DNA of 40,091 nucleotides from Oscillospiraceae bacterium (GTDB lineage Bacteria > Bacillota > Clostridia > Oscillospirales > Oscillospiraceae). Under the pieces are notes generated by a model. It was given only the letters and a program-made list of their open reading frames with translations. It made no database searches and was not told where the DNA came from. Each line of letters opens with the position of its first letter. The first letter of the stretch is position 1. Of this stretch, positions 16,182 to 25,037 are shown in pieces. The stretch lies in the NCBI GenBank assembly GCA_024404315.1, contig JAKSQD010000013.1, positions 1 to 40,091 of the forward strand. The letters run 5' to 3'. Both the position numbers and the translations under genes were made by a program.

Positions 16182-16495
16182 TAACCTTCCACCACCCTTC
16201 TGACAATCAGTGCCGCAGCTTTTTCAAGCTTCACCTGCGCCTCAGCCCGAAGCTGATCGCAGGTTCCTTCCGTCTCACGGATGACCTCGGCTCGCGCCGT
16301 TGCAGCCTTCTGCTCTGCCTGAGCCATCAGCTCTGCGGCTTCTGCCTTTGCTTTTTCCAGCGCATCGGCAACAGCCTGTTTTCCGGCCTTTTCCGTGTCA
16401 GCTATTAGCTTTCTGGCATCTGCCGCAGCCTGCACCTTACGGGCTTTGGCATCCTGTTCTGCCTGCGTGACCATCTTGACTGCTTCCAGAGACAT
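16181..16495 (-). CDS. V-type ATP synthase small stalk subunit (H/G type)
   Basis: The 104-residue protein is almost entirely a charged, alanine-rich helix with KAEAAELMAQAEQKAATARAE-like heptads, as in archaeal AhaH and E. hirae NtpF. It should pair with subunit E to build the peripheral stalk. It is the first gene of the operon, preceded by AGGCGGTGAG, and overlaps ntpI by one base. Assignment rests on position and coiled-coil character more than on fixed motifs. Confidence 0.88.
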   Translation of the reverse strand: MSLEAVKMVTQAEQDAKARKVQAAADARKLIADTEKAGKQAVADALEKAKAEAAELMAQAEQKAATARAEVIRETEGTCDQLRAEAQVKLEKAAALIVRRVVEG

Positions 16496-16585
16496 CGTCT
16501 CACCGCCTTTCTTTTGTTAATTGCGCAACATGGGATTTGACCTGCTGATAAAACATTCAGCAAACCAATATATTCCGCTTAATTT

Positions 16586-16614
16586 ATTCTACTCGCTTTT
16601 AGCGTTTTTGTACA
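16586..16614 (-). promoter_or_regulatory. Candidate promoter of the V-ATPase operon
   Basis: On the minus strand TGTACA (16609-16614) and TAGAAT (16586-16591) have a 17-bp spacer, about 90 bp before the first ATG. The -35 is weak. The remaining gap 16615-16775 is AT-rich with no gene. Confidence 0.4.
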
Positions 16615-16775
16615 GAGTTATTTTTGCATATTTTCCATTTTCTGTCCGCTCTTTTTCTCAAATATTTATCAAATTCAAAACATTTGATTTTCATTAAGAA
16701 TACGTTTTCACTGTTTTTTTCGGTTATAAACCATCTTCTTTCTATGTCCTTTTGGGGGCAATCCTCCAAAGAGCC

Positions 16776-16815
16776 AAAAAAGACACGCCTGCAACCAAGC
16801 AAGCGTGTCTTTTTT
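16776..16815 (-). terminator. Terminator of the marR/membrane-protein unit
   Basis: AAAGACACGC and GCGTGTCTTT pair, with six-base A and T runs on both sides, so it can act in both directions. It sits just after the stop at 16831. Confidence 0.92.
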
Positions 16816-16830
16816 CATCAATTTTATTGA

Positions 16831-18333
16831 TTAGTCCACGTTCATCTGACACCAATCGTATTCATTGTTCAGGTCGTCGGTCAGGACACCCAAAGCGTTC
16901 TCGGGGAAGTTGGCCTTCTCCAGGCGCTTGTTGAGCTCGTCCACCTCGTCGGCATCCGCCTCCACCCACAGACGGCCACCCAACTGGCGCAGGTCGTCCA
17001 GGTTGTGTCCCATGTCACCGTCAGCGCCGTCATAGATGGTCTTGCTGCTGGTGACGACAGAGAGGAGGGTTTTCTTTCCCTTCATCGCCTTGGCCAGCTT
17101 GCCATAGAAGGACTTGAGGGTCTTTGCCATCTGCTCAGCCTGATACTGCTCCTCGTTGATGTTGTCAAGATCGCCGTTGACAGGATAGCCAGCGTTTCTG
17201 AGCACAATCTCGTCATAGCCCAGCTCTGTCAGCTCTTCAACGATGCCGAGGAGATACTGCTGATAGGTCTCACTGGCGGGGTCTGCCCAGCAGCGGTCAT
17301 CCCCATCATACCAGGGGTCGCCGTCGCTATCCAGCAGGACATCACCGTCCAGCCCCTCGGCGTTGGCATCCTGGAAGCAGTCCACATAAGCAATGGTATA
17401 CAGTCCGTCGCTCTTGAGGTCTTCCAGCGTCTCCTTGAGGCGGTTGATTGCGCTGGAATCGCTCCGGGCATCCAGCTCATCGGCCAGCTCCAATTCGGTG
17501 GGGTAGTTCAATCTACCGCCGCTCTCCTTCATGAAGAGCATCAGGCCGTTGCCGCCTGCGTCCTGCACATCGCCCCGAGCGTAGCCGCTGCCAAAGTCGC
17601 CCATGGAAACGTGCTGAACGAGGATTCCCTCACGCAGCGGATCGGGGCGTTTGACCGGTTTTTCCTCCGGCTTGGGTTGGTCAACGGGAGCGGTTGTGCT
17701 GGTATCTCCCTCGGCGGAAGCGTCACCGGGAGCAGAGGTCTCCCCCTCCGGCTCCACAGAGCTGGAAACATCGCTGGTATCCTGAGGCGGTTCGGTCGTG
17801 GCGGGCTGAGAGGAGAAGAGGTTGCTGAACCAAGCCGCAAGGCCTCCCAGCATACCGGGCTTTTTGGTTTCTTCCGTCGGCTGGGCGGGCTGGCTCTCCT
17901 CCGGCTGTACGGATTGGTCAGGCTGGGAGGCATCGCCCTGAGAGGCAGAAGCATCCCCGGGCTGAGACTCGTCAGCGGGAGGTGTCACATCGCCGGATTC
18001 GGAAGCGGAACCATCCCCAGGCAGAGAAACGTCACCGGACACAGAAGCGGAAGTGTCGCCCTCCTCAGAGGAATCGGGAAGGTCAACCACCAAATCCTGC
18101 TCGGGGTCAGGCATTCCTTCTCCCGGCTTTTCCAAATTGGGTTTGTTCCAAGGGAATTCCAAATGACCTCCCTCGGCGGTATACACCATGTATTTCTGCA
18201 TGGACCAGGTGACACCGCCCACCACCAGGGCGATGATAACCGCCAGGGTGACGAGGATGCGTAAAATCCACGCCGGGCCGCCGCCGCCATAATAGCGGCT
18301 GTAGCCATATCGGTTTGTTCTGCGAAACAGCAT
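16831..18333 (-). CDS. Membrane-anchored extracellular protein with glycoside-hydrolase-like C-terminal domain
   Basis: The 500-residue protein has a basic Tyr/Gly/Arg-rich N terminus, one membrane helix (about residues 23-45), a long low-complexity linker rich in S, E, P, D, G and T (about 70-230), and a C-terminal domain (about 235-500). The latter has the rhythm of the DUF4015 putative glycosidase TIM barrel: GLMLFMKESGGRLNYPTE, then LKSDGLYTIAYVDCFQD, then WADPASETYQQYLLGIVEELTELGYDEIVLRN. The domain should face outside, spaced by the linker across the wall. Catalytic residues are not certain. It lies 58 bp downstream of a marR gene in the same direction, so it is probably co-regulated. 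Function is inferred. Confidence 0.7.
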   Translation of the reverse strand: MLFRRTNRYGYSRYYGGGGPAWILRILVTLAVIIALVVGGVTWSMQKYMVYTAEGGHLEFPWNKPNLEKPGEGMPDPEQDLVVDLPDSSEEGDTSASVSGDVSLPGDGSASESGDVTPPADESQPGDASASQGDASQPDQSVQPEESQPAQPTEETKKPGMLGGLAAWFSNLFSSQPATTEPPQDTSDVSSSVEPEGETSAPGDASAEGDTSTTAPVDQPKPEEKPVKRPDPLREGILVQHVSMGDFGSGYARGDVQDAGGNGLMLFMKESGGRLNYPTELELADELDARSDSSAINRLKETLEDLKSDGLYTIAYVDCFQDANAEGLDGDVLLDSDGDPWYDGDDRCWADPASETYQQYLLGIVEELTELGYDEIVLRNAGYPVNGDLDNINEEQYQAEQMAKTLKSFYGKLAKAMKGKKTLLSVVTSSKTIYDGADGDMGHNLDDLRQLGGRLWVEADADEVDELNKRLEKANFPENALGVLTDDLNNEYDWCQMNVD

Positions 18334-18391
18334 TCAAAAATCGCCTCATTCCACCGGGCCCAGCCGTACCAAAGGCAAACACTGTCCCGTT

Positions 18392-18844
18392 TTACAGATT
18401 GGTTTCTTGCTCCGTTCCCTTTTTGTGGTACATGGCATCGTTGAGCAGGAGCAGGGCATCCAGAACCTGAGCCTTTTCTTCCGGTGTCATATCGCTGATG
18501 CACTGAGCAAAGCGGGTCATGGCATGGCTTTTCTGCTCTGCCTCGATCTCACGGTATTTATCCGTCACGTCCACATAAATCACACGGCGATCCTGCTCGG
18601 AGCGCACTCTCCGAACCAGCTCCACCTTCTCCAACCGGTCAATCACGCCGGAAATGGTGCTGTTAGCGCTGCCGGTGGCCTTGGCCAAGGCGCTGATGGG
18701 CATGGGTCCATCGCTGTCCAGAAGGGTCAGCACCAGGGTCTGGGGGAAGGTCAGGTTCAGCTTGCCGCAATGACCTCTCAATTCTTCTGTCATTTTGCGG
18801 CTGACCTGTAAAAATGCGTGTAAAATATCGTTCGCTGCCTGCAT
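18392..18844 (-). CDS. MarR family transcriptional regulator
   Basis: The 150-residue protein has the MarR winged helix: a helical dimer N terminus, helix-turn-helix ISALAKATGSANSTISGVIDRLEKVELVRR, and the wing RSEQDRRVIYVDVT with the DRR signature. MarR proteins are dimeric repressors relieved by small ligands or oxidation; the ligand is unknown. It heads a two-gene unit with the membrane-anchored protein downstream. The start at 18844 has CGAGGAG upstream. A palindrome at 18908-18924 is a candidate autoregulatory site. Confidence 0.93.
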   Translation of the reverse strand: MQAANDILHAFLQVSRKMTEELRGHCGKLNLTFPQTLVLTLLDSDGPMPISALAKATGSANSTISGVIDRLEKVELVRRVRSEQDRRVIYVDVTDKYREIEAEQKSHAMTRFAQCISDMTPEEKAQVLDALLLLNDAMYHKKGTEQETNL

Positions 18845-18907
18845 AGCTGCACACTCCTCGAAAAATCCAATTTAGCCTGTTACTGTGTTACTCTGCGAAA
18901 GAATCTA

Positions 18908-18924
18908 ATACATCAGGAATGTAT
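18908..18924. promoter_or_regulatory. Candidate MarR operator
   Basis: ATACAT and ATGTAT are perfect inverted arms with a 5-bp spacer. A second palindrome GTATCATAC (18921-18929; GTATGATAC on the minus strand) overlaps it. On the minus strand TTGACC lies just upstream, so the site falls in the putative marR promoter. Confidence 0.5.
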
Positions 18925-18929
18925 CATAC

Positions 18930-19260
18930 AGGTCAACCGAAAAAAAATCAATCCGAGGAGCGAAATGTTCACAAATTGTTTACTAAACTTAAATTTTTTT
19001 AAGACATAGACGGACAGCTTTTTCCTTTCCGTCCGCCACGGAGCAACATTATTTTCGCAGAGTTGAAGGAAAATGTCAAGAGCAATTCGATATCATTCAT
19101 CAAGAATTCATATTTCGCCGCATTCTTCCACGAAATAAGCACCGTTTCAACAAAAAACTTCAATTTTTAGAAAATTCAGGTTTTGTCACAGTGCGCCGTG
19201 CGGTCGGTGCAGATGTTGAGGGGAACTGACAAATGCGCAAAAGAACCTCCCCATTTCCCC
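18930..19260. other. Non-coding stretch between marR and comM
   Basis: About 330 bp without a supportable gene. It is AT-rich on the marR side, with a CTTAAA-TTTT-TTTAAG palindrome (18988-19003) and a GACGGA/TCCGTC hairpin near 19009-19033. TGAGGGGAA (19215-19223) and TTCCCCTCA (19255-19263) form an inverted repeat across the comM stop, without a T-run. Confidence 0.5.
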
Positions 19261-20775
19261 TCACCCCAGCGCTCCCGCTGTGCGGTACTGGAGCGCCTCC
19301 GCCAGGTGCTCTACCTTTAATTCTTCGCTTTCCGCCAAGTCTGCGATGGTTCGAGCCACCCGCAAGGCTCGGTCATAGCTGCGTGCGGTCAGCGCCATTT
19401 TTTCATAGGCAGAGCGCATCAAGGCGGTGCAGGCGGCATCCAACTGGCAGTACTGCCGCAGCTCCTTTTGACCCATCTGGGCGTTACAGAGGGGGCCGTC
19501 TTTTCCGAAGCGCTCCCGCTGAATGGCTCGGGCGGCATCCACCCGCTTTTTGATGGCGGCGGAGGATTCGCCCGGCGCACGCTGGCTCAGTTCCTCAAAA
19601 TCCAGGGCGGGAACCTCCATTTTGATGTCAATGCGATCCAGCAAAGGGCCGGAAATCCGCCCCAAGTAATGCTGAACGCTTTGAGAGGAGCAGGTACACC
19701 GCCCGGAGGGATGCCCATACCAACCGCACTTGCAGGGATTCATGGCGCAAATCATCTGGAAGCGGCTGGGATAGACCATCGTACCGGAAACACGGGAAAT
19801 CTGCACCTCGCCATCCTCCAGCGGCTGTCTCAGCACCTCCAAAGCAGCGGACTGAAACTCCGGCAGCTCGTCCAAGAACAGCACGCCATGGTGGGCCAGC
19901 GAAATTTCGCCGGGACGGGGAACCGTTCCGCCGCCCGCCAGTGCATGACTGGAAATGGTGTGGTGCGGAGCCCGAAAGGGACGATGGGTGACAAGCGGGC
20001 GTTTGGGATCCACCAGCCCGCTGACCGACCACAGCTGCGTGGTGGCGAGGGATTCCTCCCGGGTCATCTCCGGCAGAATGGACGGAAACCGGCGAGCCAG
20101 CATACTTTTTCCCGAACCGGGAGAACCGCTCATGAGAACGTGGTGGCCGCCTGCTGCGGCGATTTCCAAGCCACGCTTCACCGGCTCCTGTCCCCGAACA
20201 TCAGAGAAGTCGGGCAGCGTGGTTTTCTCCTCCCGCAAGTCCCAGGCGGCGGTGGGGTGCATCTGACTGCGGCCACAAAGGGTATCCACCAGTTGGGTGA
20301 GCCGCTCCACGCCGTACACCTCGATTCCCTCCACTAAGGTGGCTTCGGCGGCGTTGGCCACGGGAACGAATAGCCGTTTCATCCCCGCTTCCTTGGCGGA
20401 AAGCGCCATGGGAAGCATCCCTTTCACCGGGCGAATCGCCCCGGAGAGGGAAAGCTCTCCCACAAAGGCGCAATCCTCCGGGGGAACCGGTATTTGTCCG
20501 GTAACAGCCAGCAGTCCCACCGTGATGGGCAAATCATATAAAGTTCCCTCCTTGCGCCGGTCGGCGGGAGCCAGGTTGACCGTGACACGGTTATTGGTGT
20601 TTTTAAAACCGCTGTTGCCGATGGCTGCCCGCACACGCTCCCTTGCTTCCCGGACGGCGCTGTCCGGCAGTCCGACCATATCAAACCGGGGCATTCCACC
20701 GGAAACATCACATTCCACACGCACCTCATAGCCTTCGATTCCCAGAAGTCCCAAGGATCGAATTGTTGTAAACAT
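19261..20775 (-). CDS. comM: YifB/ComM family Mg-chelatase-like AAA+ ATPase
   Basis: The 504-residue protein has the family's N-terminal Lon-like/ChlI domain (MVGLPDSAVREARERVRAA), Walker A GSPGSGKS (217-224), Walker B LFLDE (299-303), four cysteines in CKCGWYGHPSGRCTC (348, 350, 360, 362) and the C-terminal Mg_chelatase_C domain. ComM is a hexameric helicase that promotes branch migration during natural transformation in Vibrio and Haemophilus; the role of clostridial homologues is less clear. The ATG at 20775 follows AAGGAG. It is transcribed alone from the promoter at 20869-20897, with a LexA-like box at the start site. Confidence 0.95.
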   Translation of the reverse strand: MFTTIRSLGLLGIEGYEVRVECDVSGGMPRFDMVGLPDSAVREARERVRAAIGNSGFKNTNNRVTVNLAPADRRKEGTLYDLPITVGLLAVTGQIPVPPEDCAFVGELSLSGAIRPVKGMLPMALSAKEAGMKRLFVPVANAAEATLVEGIEVYGVERLTQLVDTLCGRSQMHPTAAWDLREEKTTLPDFSDVRGQEPVKRGLEIAAAGGHHVLMSGSPGSGKSMLARRFPSILPEMTREESLATTQLWSVSGLVDPKRPLVTHRPFRAPHHTISSHALAGGGTVPRPGEISLAHHGVLFLDELPEFQSAALEVLRQPLEDGEVQISRVSGTMVYPSRFQMICAMNPCKCGWYGHPSGRCTCSSQSVQHYLGRISGPLLDRIDIKMEVPALDFEELSQRAPGESSAAIKKRVDAARAIQRERFGKDGPLCNAQMGQKELRQYCQLDAACTALMRSAYEKMALTARSYDRALRVARTIADLAESEELKVEHLAEALQYRTAGALG

Positions 20776-20846
20776 GCTTCACCACTCCTTACGGTGTTGT
20801 TCTGCGTGAGCGGGTCGTTCGTCAGACGGCTGCGAAATAGGCTCTT

Positions 20847-20860
20847 AGAACAAACGTTTC
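20847..20860. promoter_or_regulatory. LexA/DinR-like SOS box in the comM promoter
   Basis: AGAACAAACGTTTC fits the Gram-positive LexA consensus CGAACRNRYGTTYG at every position except the two outer bases. It lies at about +2 to +15 relative to the predicted comM start. GAACAAA and TTTGTTC (20848-20854 and 20862-20868) also form a wider inverted repeat over the same place. Confidence 0.55.
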
Positions 20861-20868
20861 TTTTGTTC

Positions 20869-20897
20869 ATCATACAGGATGTTCCAATGTTTTGCAA
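20869..20897 (-). promoter_or_regulatory. Sigma-A promoter of comM
   Basis: On the minus strand TTGCAA (20892-20897) and TATGAT (20869-20874) have a 17-bp spacer. Confidence 0.75.
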
Positions 20898-21065
20898 CGT
20901 CTTTTTCCTTTGATCTCCCTTTCCTCTCCCAATAAAAGCAACAGATTTTTGCCTTTTGTTTTATTTCATTCGTTTTTTACCTTTTTTCCACTTTGCCACA
21001 CAGCCAAAAGATCGTTAAATTTTTGTCAATTATCCACAATCAACCGGTTTTTCTCAAATTTTCTG

Positions 21066-21094
21066 TTTACAAATCGCACAAAAACTGCTATGAT
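21066..21094 (+). promoter_or_regulatory. Sigma-A promoter of nifJ
   Basis: TTTACA (21066-21071) and TATGAT (21089-21094) have a 17-bp spacer. The predicted start is near 21101. Confidence 0.8.
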
Positions 21095-21100
21095 AAGCTT

Positions 21101-21297
21101 GTTACAAAAGAATACTTTAGATTGCAATATCTGAGGAAAAAGAGAGGTCCTCTTTCCCGGCTTGCCGCCGTGGTTCCCGGCAGCTGCTCCCCGCAAACAA
21201 AACGGTAAACTCTGCCCGTTTACCCTTGCGGATGTGCCAGCCATGCGGCGCTCAGGTTCTGAGCCCCTCTGAACTATAACAAGGAGGAAACAAAACA
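21101..21297 (+). promoter_or_regulatory. Structured 5' leader of nifJ
   Basis: The leader of about 197 nt is GC-rich, unlike the AT-rich DNA before it. It has at least three hairpins: AAAGAG/CTCTTT near 21140-21160; CCGCAA (21191-21196) with TTGCGG (21226-21231) enclosing GGTAAAC/GTTTACC; and GTTCTGAG/CTCTGAAC (21256-21274) just before AAGGAGG. It matches no riboswitch I know, and no TPP-riboswitch core is visible. Confidence 0.5.
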
Positions 21298-24200
21298 ATG
21301 GTAGTAAGAAAACAGAAATCCATGGACGCTAACAACGCCGCAGCATGGGTCTCTTATGCCTTCACGGAAGTGGCTGGCATCTTCCCCATTACCCCTTCCA
21401 GCCCCATGGCTGACTACGTTGACCAGTGGTCCGCCAACGGCCAGAAGAACATCTTCGGCAACCCCGTCAAGGTCATCGAAATGCAGTCCGAGGCTGGCGC
21501 AGCCGGCACCGTCCATGGCTCCCTGGCCACCGGCGCTCTGACCACCACCTACACCGCTTCTCAGGGTCTGCTGCTGATGATCCCCAACATGTACAAAATC
21601 GCTGGCGAGCTGCTGCCCGGCGTTCTGCATGTTGCCGCCCGTGCTCTGACCACCCACGCCCTGAACATCTTCGGCGATCACGAGGACGTTATGGCTTGCC
21701 GTCAGACCGGCTTTGCTATGCTGGCTGAGGCCAACCCCCAGGAAGTCATGGATCTGGCTCCCGTTGCTCACCTGACCGCAATTGAGGGTCGTGTTCCCTT
21801 CCTGAACTTCTTCGACGGTTTCCGTACCTCTCACGAGATTCAGAAGCTCTCCGTTTGGGATTATAAGGATCTGGCTGAGATGGTCGATATGGACGCTGTA
21901 AAGGCTTTCCGTGACCACGCTCTCAACCCCAACCATGGCATCGTCCGTGGCTCCCACGAAAACGACGATACCTTCTTCCAGCACCGTGAGGCCTGCAACA
22001 AGTTCTATGATGCAGTTCCCGCTCTGGTTGAGAAGTACATGGATAAAATCAACGAGAAGCTGGGCACCAACTACAAGCCCTTCAACTACTACGGCGCTCC
22101 CGATGCAGAAAACATCATCATCGCCATCGGCTCCATCAACGACGTGATGACCGAGGTCGTGGATTACAAGGTCGCTCGTGGCGAAAAGGTCGGCATGATT
22201 AACGTCCACCTGTATCGTCCCTTCTCCGCAGAGCGCCTGCTGGCCGCTATCCCCGCAACCTGCAAGAAGATTGCTGTCCTCGACCGCACCAAGGAGCCCG
22301 GCGCTCTGGGCGAGCCTCTGTTCCTGGATGTCGTCACCGCTCTGGCTGAGGCTGGCAAGTCTGACATCAAGGTCATCGGCGGTCGTTACGGCCTGGGTTC
22401 CAAGGATACTCCTCCCTCCTCCATCTTCGCTGTCTACAAGGAGCTGGAGAAGGACGCTCCCAAGGAGCGTTTCACCATCGGCATCACCGACGACGTGACC
22501 TATCTGTCTCTGCCCGAGGAGCCCGCTCCCAATACCGCAGCTGAGGGCACGGTCGAGGTCAAGTTCTGGGGTCTGGGCGGCGACGGCACCGTTGGCGCTA
22601 ACAAGAACTCCATCAAGATCATCGGCGACCATACTGATAAGTACGTCCAGGCTTACTTCCAGTATGACTCCAAGAAGACCGGCGGCGTCACCGTTTCCCA
22701 CCTGCGTTTCGGCGACAAGCCCATCAAGAGCCCCTACTACATCAATAAGGCTGACTTCGTTGCCTGCCACAACCCCTCCTATATCGTGAAGCACTTCCCC
22801 ATCGTCAACGATATTAAGGACGGCGGTACCTTCCTGGTCAACTGCCAGTGGACCTTCGAGGAACTCGAAAGCCATCTGAGCGCCGAGGCCAAGAAGTATA
22901 TGTACGACCACAACATCCAGCTCTACACCATCAACGCCATCGACCTGGCCGCAAAGGTTGGCATGGGCAAGCGCACCAACACCGTTCTCCAGTCCGCATT
23001 CTTCGCTCTGGCTGGTGTTCTGCCCGCAGAGGATGCCCTGAAGTACATGAAGGATGCCGCCGAGCACTCCTACCTCAAGAAGGGCCGTGACGTGGTTGAC
23101 AAGAACTGGGCCGCCATCGACGCTGGCGCTACCGCTTTCGTCAAGTACGACATTCCCGAGTCTTGGGCAAATCCCGCTCCCGATGCCGCTCCCGCCGCTA
23201 AGTCTGGCCGTGCTGACACCGTTAAGCTGGTCGAGACCGTCATGGAGCCCATCAACCGTATGGATGGTTACAGCCTGCCCGTCTCCGCTTTCGAGCCTAT
23301 GGCTGATGGTACCTTCGCAAGCGGTGCTTCCGCTTATGAGAAGCGTGGCGTTGCAGTCAACGTGGTCGAGTGGACTCCTGACAAGTGCGTTGCTTGTAAC
23401 CAGTGCGCCTTTGTCTGCCCCCATGCCACCCTGCGTGCTTACGCTCTGGACGCTGACGAAATGGCAGCCGCTCCCGCACAGACCAAGACCACGGAATTCA
23501 AGGTCGGCCCCGGTAAGGGCAAGTATAAGTTCGCTCTGGCTGTTTCTCCCATGGACTGCATGGGCTGCGGCGTCTGCGTTGGCGTCTGCCCCACCAAGTC
23601 CCTGAAGATGGTTCCCCAGGAGAGCCAGCTGGATCAGCAGCCCGTCTTCGACTACGCTGTCGCCAATGTCTCCGTCAAGGAAGAGCTGGTGGACAACACC
23701 GTCAAGGGCTCCCAGTTCAAGACTCCTCTGCTTGAGTTCTCCGGCTCCTGCGCTGGCTGCGCCGAGTCCACCTACGCCCGCATCATCACCCAGCTGTTTG
23801 GTGATCGCATGTTCATCTCCAACGCAACCGGCTGCTCCTCCATCTGGGGCGGTACTGCTGCAACCTCTCCCTACACCGTCAACAAGGAAGGCAAGGGTCC
23901 CGCTTGGGCAAACTCCCTGTTCGAGGACAACGCCGAGCACGGCCTGGGCATGTACTATGGCCAGAAGACCATCCGTGAGTCCCTGAAGGGCAAGCTGGAA
24001 GTCATCGCCGAGAAGACCGAGAACGCTGATGTCAAGGCCGCTATCGCTGCATGGCTGGAGACCTATGATTCCTCCGCTCAGAACCAGGCTCCCACCAAGT
24101 CTCTGATTGCTGCTCTGGAGGCTTGCGGCTGCGACGCTTCCAAGGAGATCCTGGAGAAGAAGGATTACCTGAACAAGAAGTCCTGCTGGATCTTCGGCGG

Positions 24201-24834
24201 CGACGGTTGGGCATACGACATCGGTTATGGCGGTGTTGACCACGTTCTGGCCACTGGCGAGGACATCAACATCTTCGTTTTCGACACCGAAATCTACTCC
24301 AACACCGGCGGCCAGGCTTCCAAGTCCACCAACATCGGCGCTGTCGCTCAGTTCGCCGCTGCTGGTAAGTCCATCGCTAAGAAGTCCCTGTCCGAGATTC
24401 AGATGCAGTACGGCTATGTCTATGTGGCTCAGGTTGCTATGGGCGCTAACCCCGCTCAGTGCATCAAGGCCATGGTCGAGGCTGAGGCTTATCCCGGTCC
24501 CTCCCTCATCATCGGCTACAGCCCCTGCGAGCTGCACTCCATCAAGGGCGGCATGACCAACTGCCAGAGCGAGATGAAGAAGGCTGTCACCTGCGGCTAC
24601 TGGAACCTGTTCCGCTTCAACCCCATGAACAAGGCAGAGGGCAAGAACCCCTTCATGCTGGATAGCAAGGCTCCTCAGGCTGGCTACCGTGAGTTCATGA
24701 TGGGCGAGGCTCGTTTCTCCGCTCTGACCCGTTCCTTCCCCGAGCGTGCTGAAAAGCTGTTCCAGAAGAGCGAGGACACCGCTATGGCTCGTTACGAGCA
24801 TCTGACTCGTCTGGCCGAGCTGTACAAGGTGTAA
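21298..24834 (+). CDS. nifJ: Pyruvate:ferredoxin (flavodoxin) oxidoreductase
   Basis: The 1178-residue single-chain enzyme converts pyruvate, CoA and oxidised ferredoxin to acetyl-CoA, CO2 and reduced ferredoxin in the cytosol. Domains run in the usual order: the pyruvate/TPP domain (WVSYAFTEVAGIFPITPSSP), the CoA-binding domain, the gamma domain, two [4Fe-4S] motifs CVACNQCAFVCP (697-708) and CMGCGVCVGVCP (754-765), then the TPP-binding domain with CAGCAE and GGDGWAYDIGYGGVDHV (from about 967) and TEIYSNTGGQASKST. All cluster cysteines are present, and length is normal. AAGGAGG lies 11 bases before the ATG. The codons look strongly biased, consistent with high expression. It is monocistronic with its own promoter and terminator. 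Confidence 0.98.
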   Translation: MVVRKQKSMDANNAAAWVSYAFTEVAGIFPITPSSPMADYVDQWSANGQKNIFGNPVKVIEMQSEAGAAGTVHGSLATGALTTTYTASQGLLLMIPNMYKIAGELLPGVLHVAARALTTHALNIFGDHEDVMACRQTGFAMLAEANPQEVMDLAPVAHLTAIEGRVPFLNFFDGFRTSHEIQKLSVWDYKDLAEMVDMDAVKAFRDHALNPNHGIVRGSHENDDTFFQHREACNKFYDAVPALVEKYMDKINEKLGTNYKPFNYYGAPDAENIIIAIGSINDVMTEVVDYKVARGEKVGMINVHLYRPFSAERLLAAIPATCKKIAVLDRTKEPGALGEPLFLDVVTALAEAGKSDIKVIGGRYGLGSKDTPPSSIFAVYKELEKDAPKERFTIGITDDVTYLSLPEEPAPNTAAEGTVEVKFWGLGGDGTVGANKNSIKIIGDHTDKYVQAYFQYDSKKTGGVTVSHLRFGDKPIKSPYYINKADFVACHNPSYIVKHFPIVNDIKDGGTFLVNCQWTFEELESHLSAEAKKYMYDHNIQLYTINAIDLAAKVGMGKRTNTVLQSAFFALAGVLPAEDALKYMKDAAEHSYLKKGRDVVDKNWAAIDAGATAFVKYDIPESWANPAPDAAPAAKSGRADTVKLVETVMEPINRMDGYSLPVSAFEPMADGTFASGASAYEKRGVAVNVVEWTPDKCVACNQCAFVCPHATLRAYALDADEMAAAPAQTKTTEFKVGPGKGKYKFALAVSPMDCMGCGVCVGVCPTKSLKMVPQESQLDQQPVFDYAVANVSVKEELVDNTVKGSQFKTPLLEFSGSCAGCAESTYARIITQLFGDRMFISNATGCSSIWGGTAATSPYTVNKEGKGPAWANSLFEDNAEHGLGMYYGQKTIRESLKGKLEVIAEKTENADVKAAIAAWLETYDSSAQNQAPTKSLIAALEACGCDASKEILEKKDYLNKKSCWIFGGDGWAYDIGYGGVDHVLATGEDINIFVFDTEIYSNTGGQASKSTNIGAVAQFAAAGKSIAKKSLSEIQMQYGYVYVAQVAMGANPAQCIKAMVEAEAYPGPSLIIGYSPCELHSIKGGMTNCQSEMKKAVTCGYWNLFRFNPMNKAEGKNPFMLDSKAPQAGYREFMMGEARFSALTRSFPERAEKLFQKSEDTAMARYEHLTRLAELYKV

Positions 24835-24878
24835 TTCTTTGGAATTTCCCCTGTAAAGCACTCTAAAAAGCAATTTTT

Positions 24879-24920
24879 CCTCCCCAATTGGTTCAAAAGG
24901 CTGATTGGGGAGGTTTTTTT
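24879..24920 (+). terminator. Rho-independent terminator of nifJ
   Basis: CCTCCCCAAT and ATTGGGGAGG form a perfect 10-bp stem followed by seven T. Confidence 0.95.
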
Positions 24921-24955
24921 GCGGCTCTTTCCCCCATCACCGAGGATGGATGAGG

Positions 24956-24995
24956 AAAAAAAACACCGGAACAGCTCGTCAGAACCATTCCGGTG
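24956..24995 (-). terminator. Rho-independent terminator of oppA
   Basis: On the minus strand CACCGGAA and TTCCGGTG pair, followed by eight T. It lies about 40 bp past the oppA stop. Confidence 0.93.
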
Positions 24996-25037
24996 GAAAA
25001 ATCAGCTATTCAGTTGTTTTTTACACTTCAACCGTGA

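Noticed and set aside
21101..21297. TPP riboswitch before the TPP-dependent PFOR
   Set aside because: The conserved CUGAGA and ACCUGAUCUGGAUAAUGCCAG core elements are not present.
21274..24873. Very long open frame (about 1199 codons) antisense to nifJ
   Set aside because: It mirrors the strongly biased codons of nifJ, has no ribosome site or recognisable domain, and the plus-strand gene is certain.
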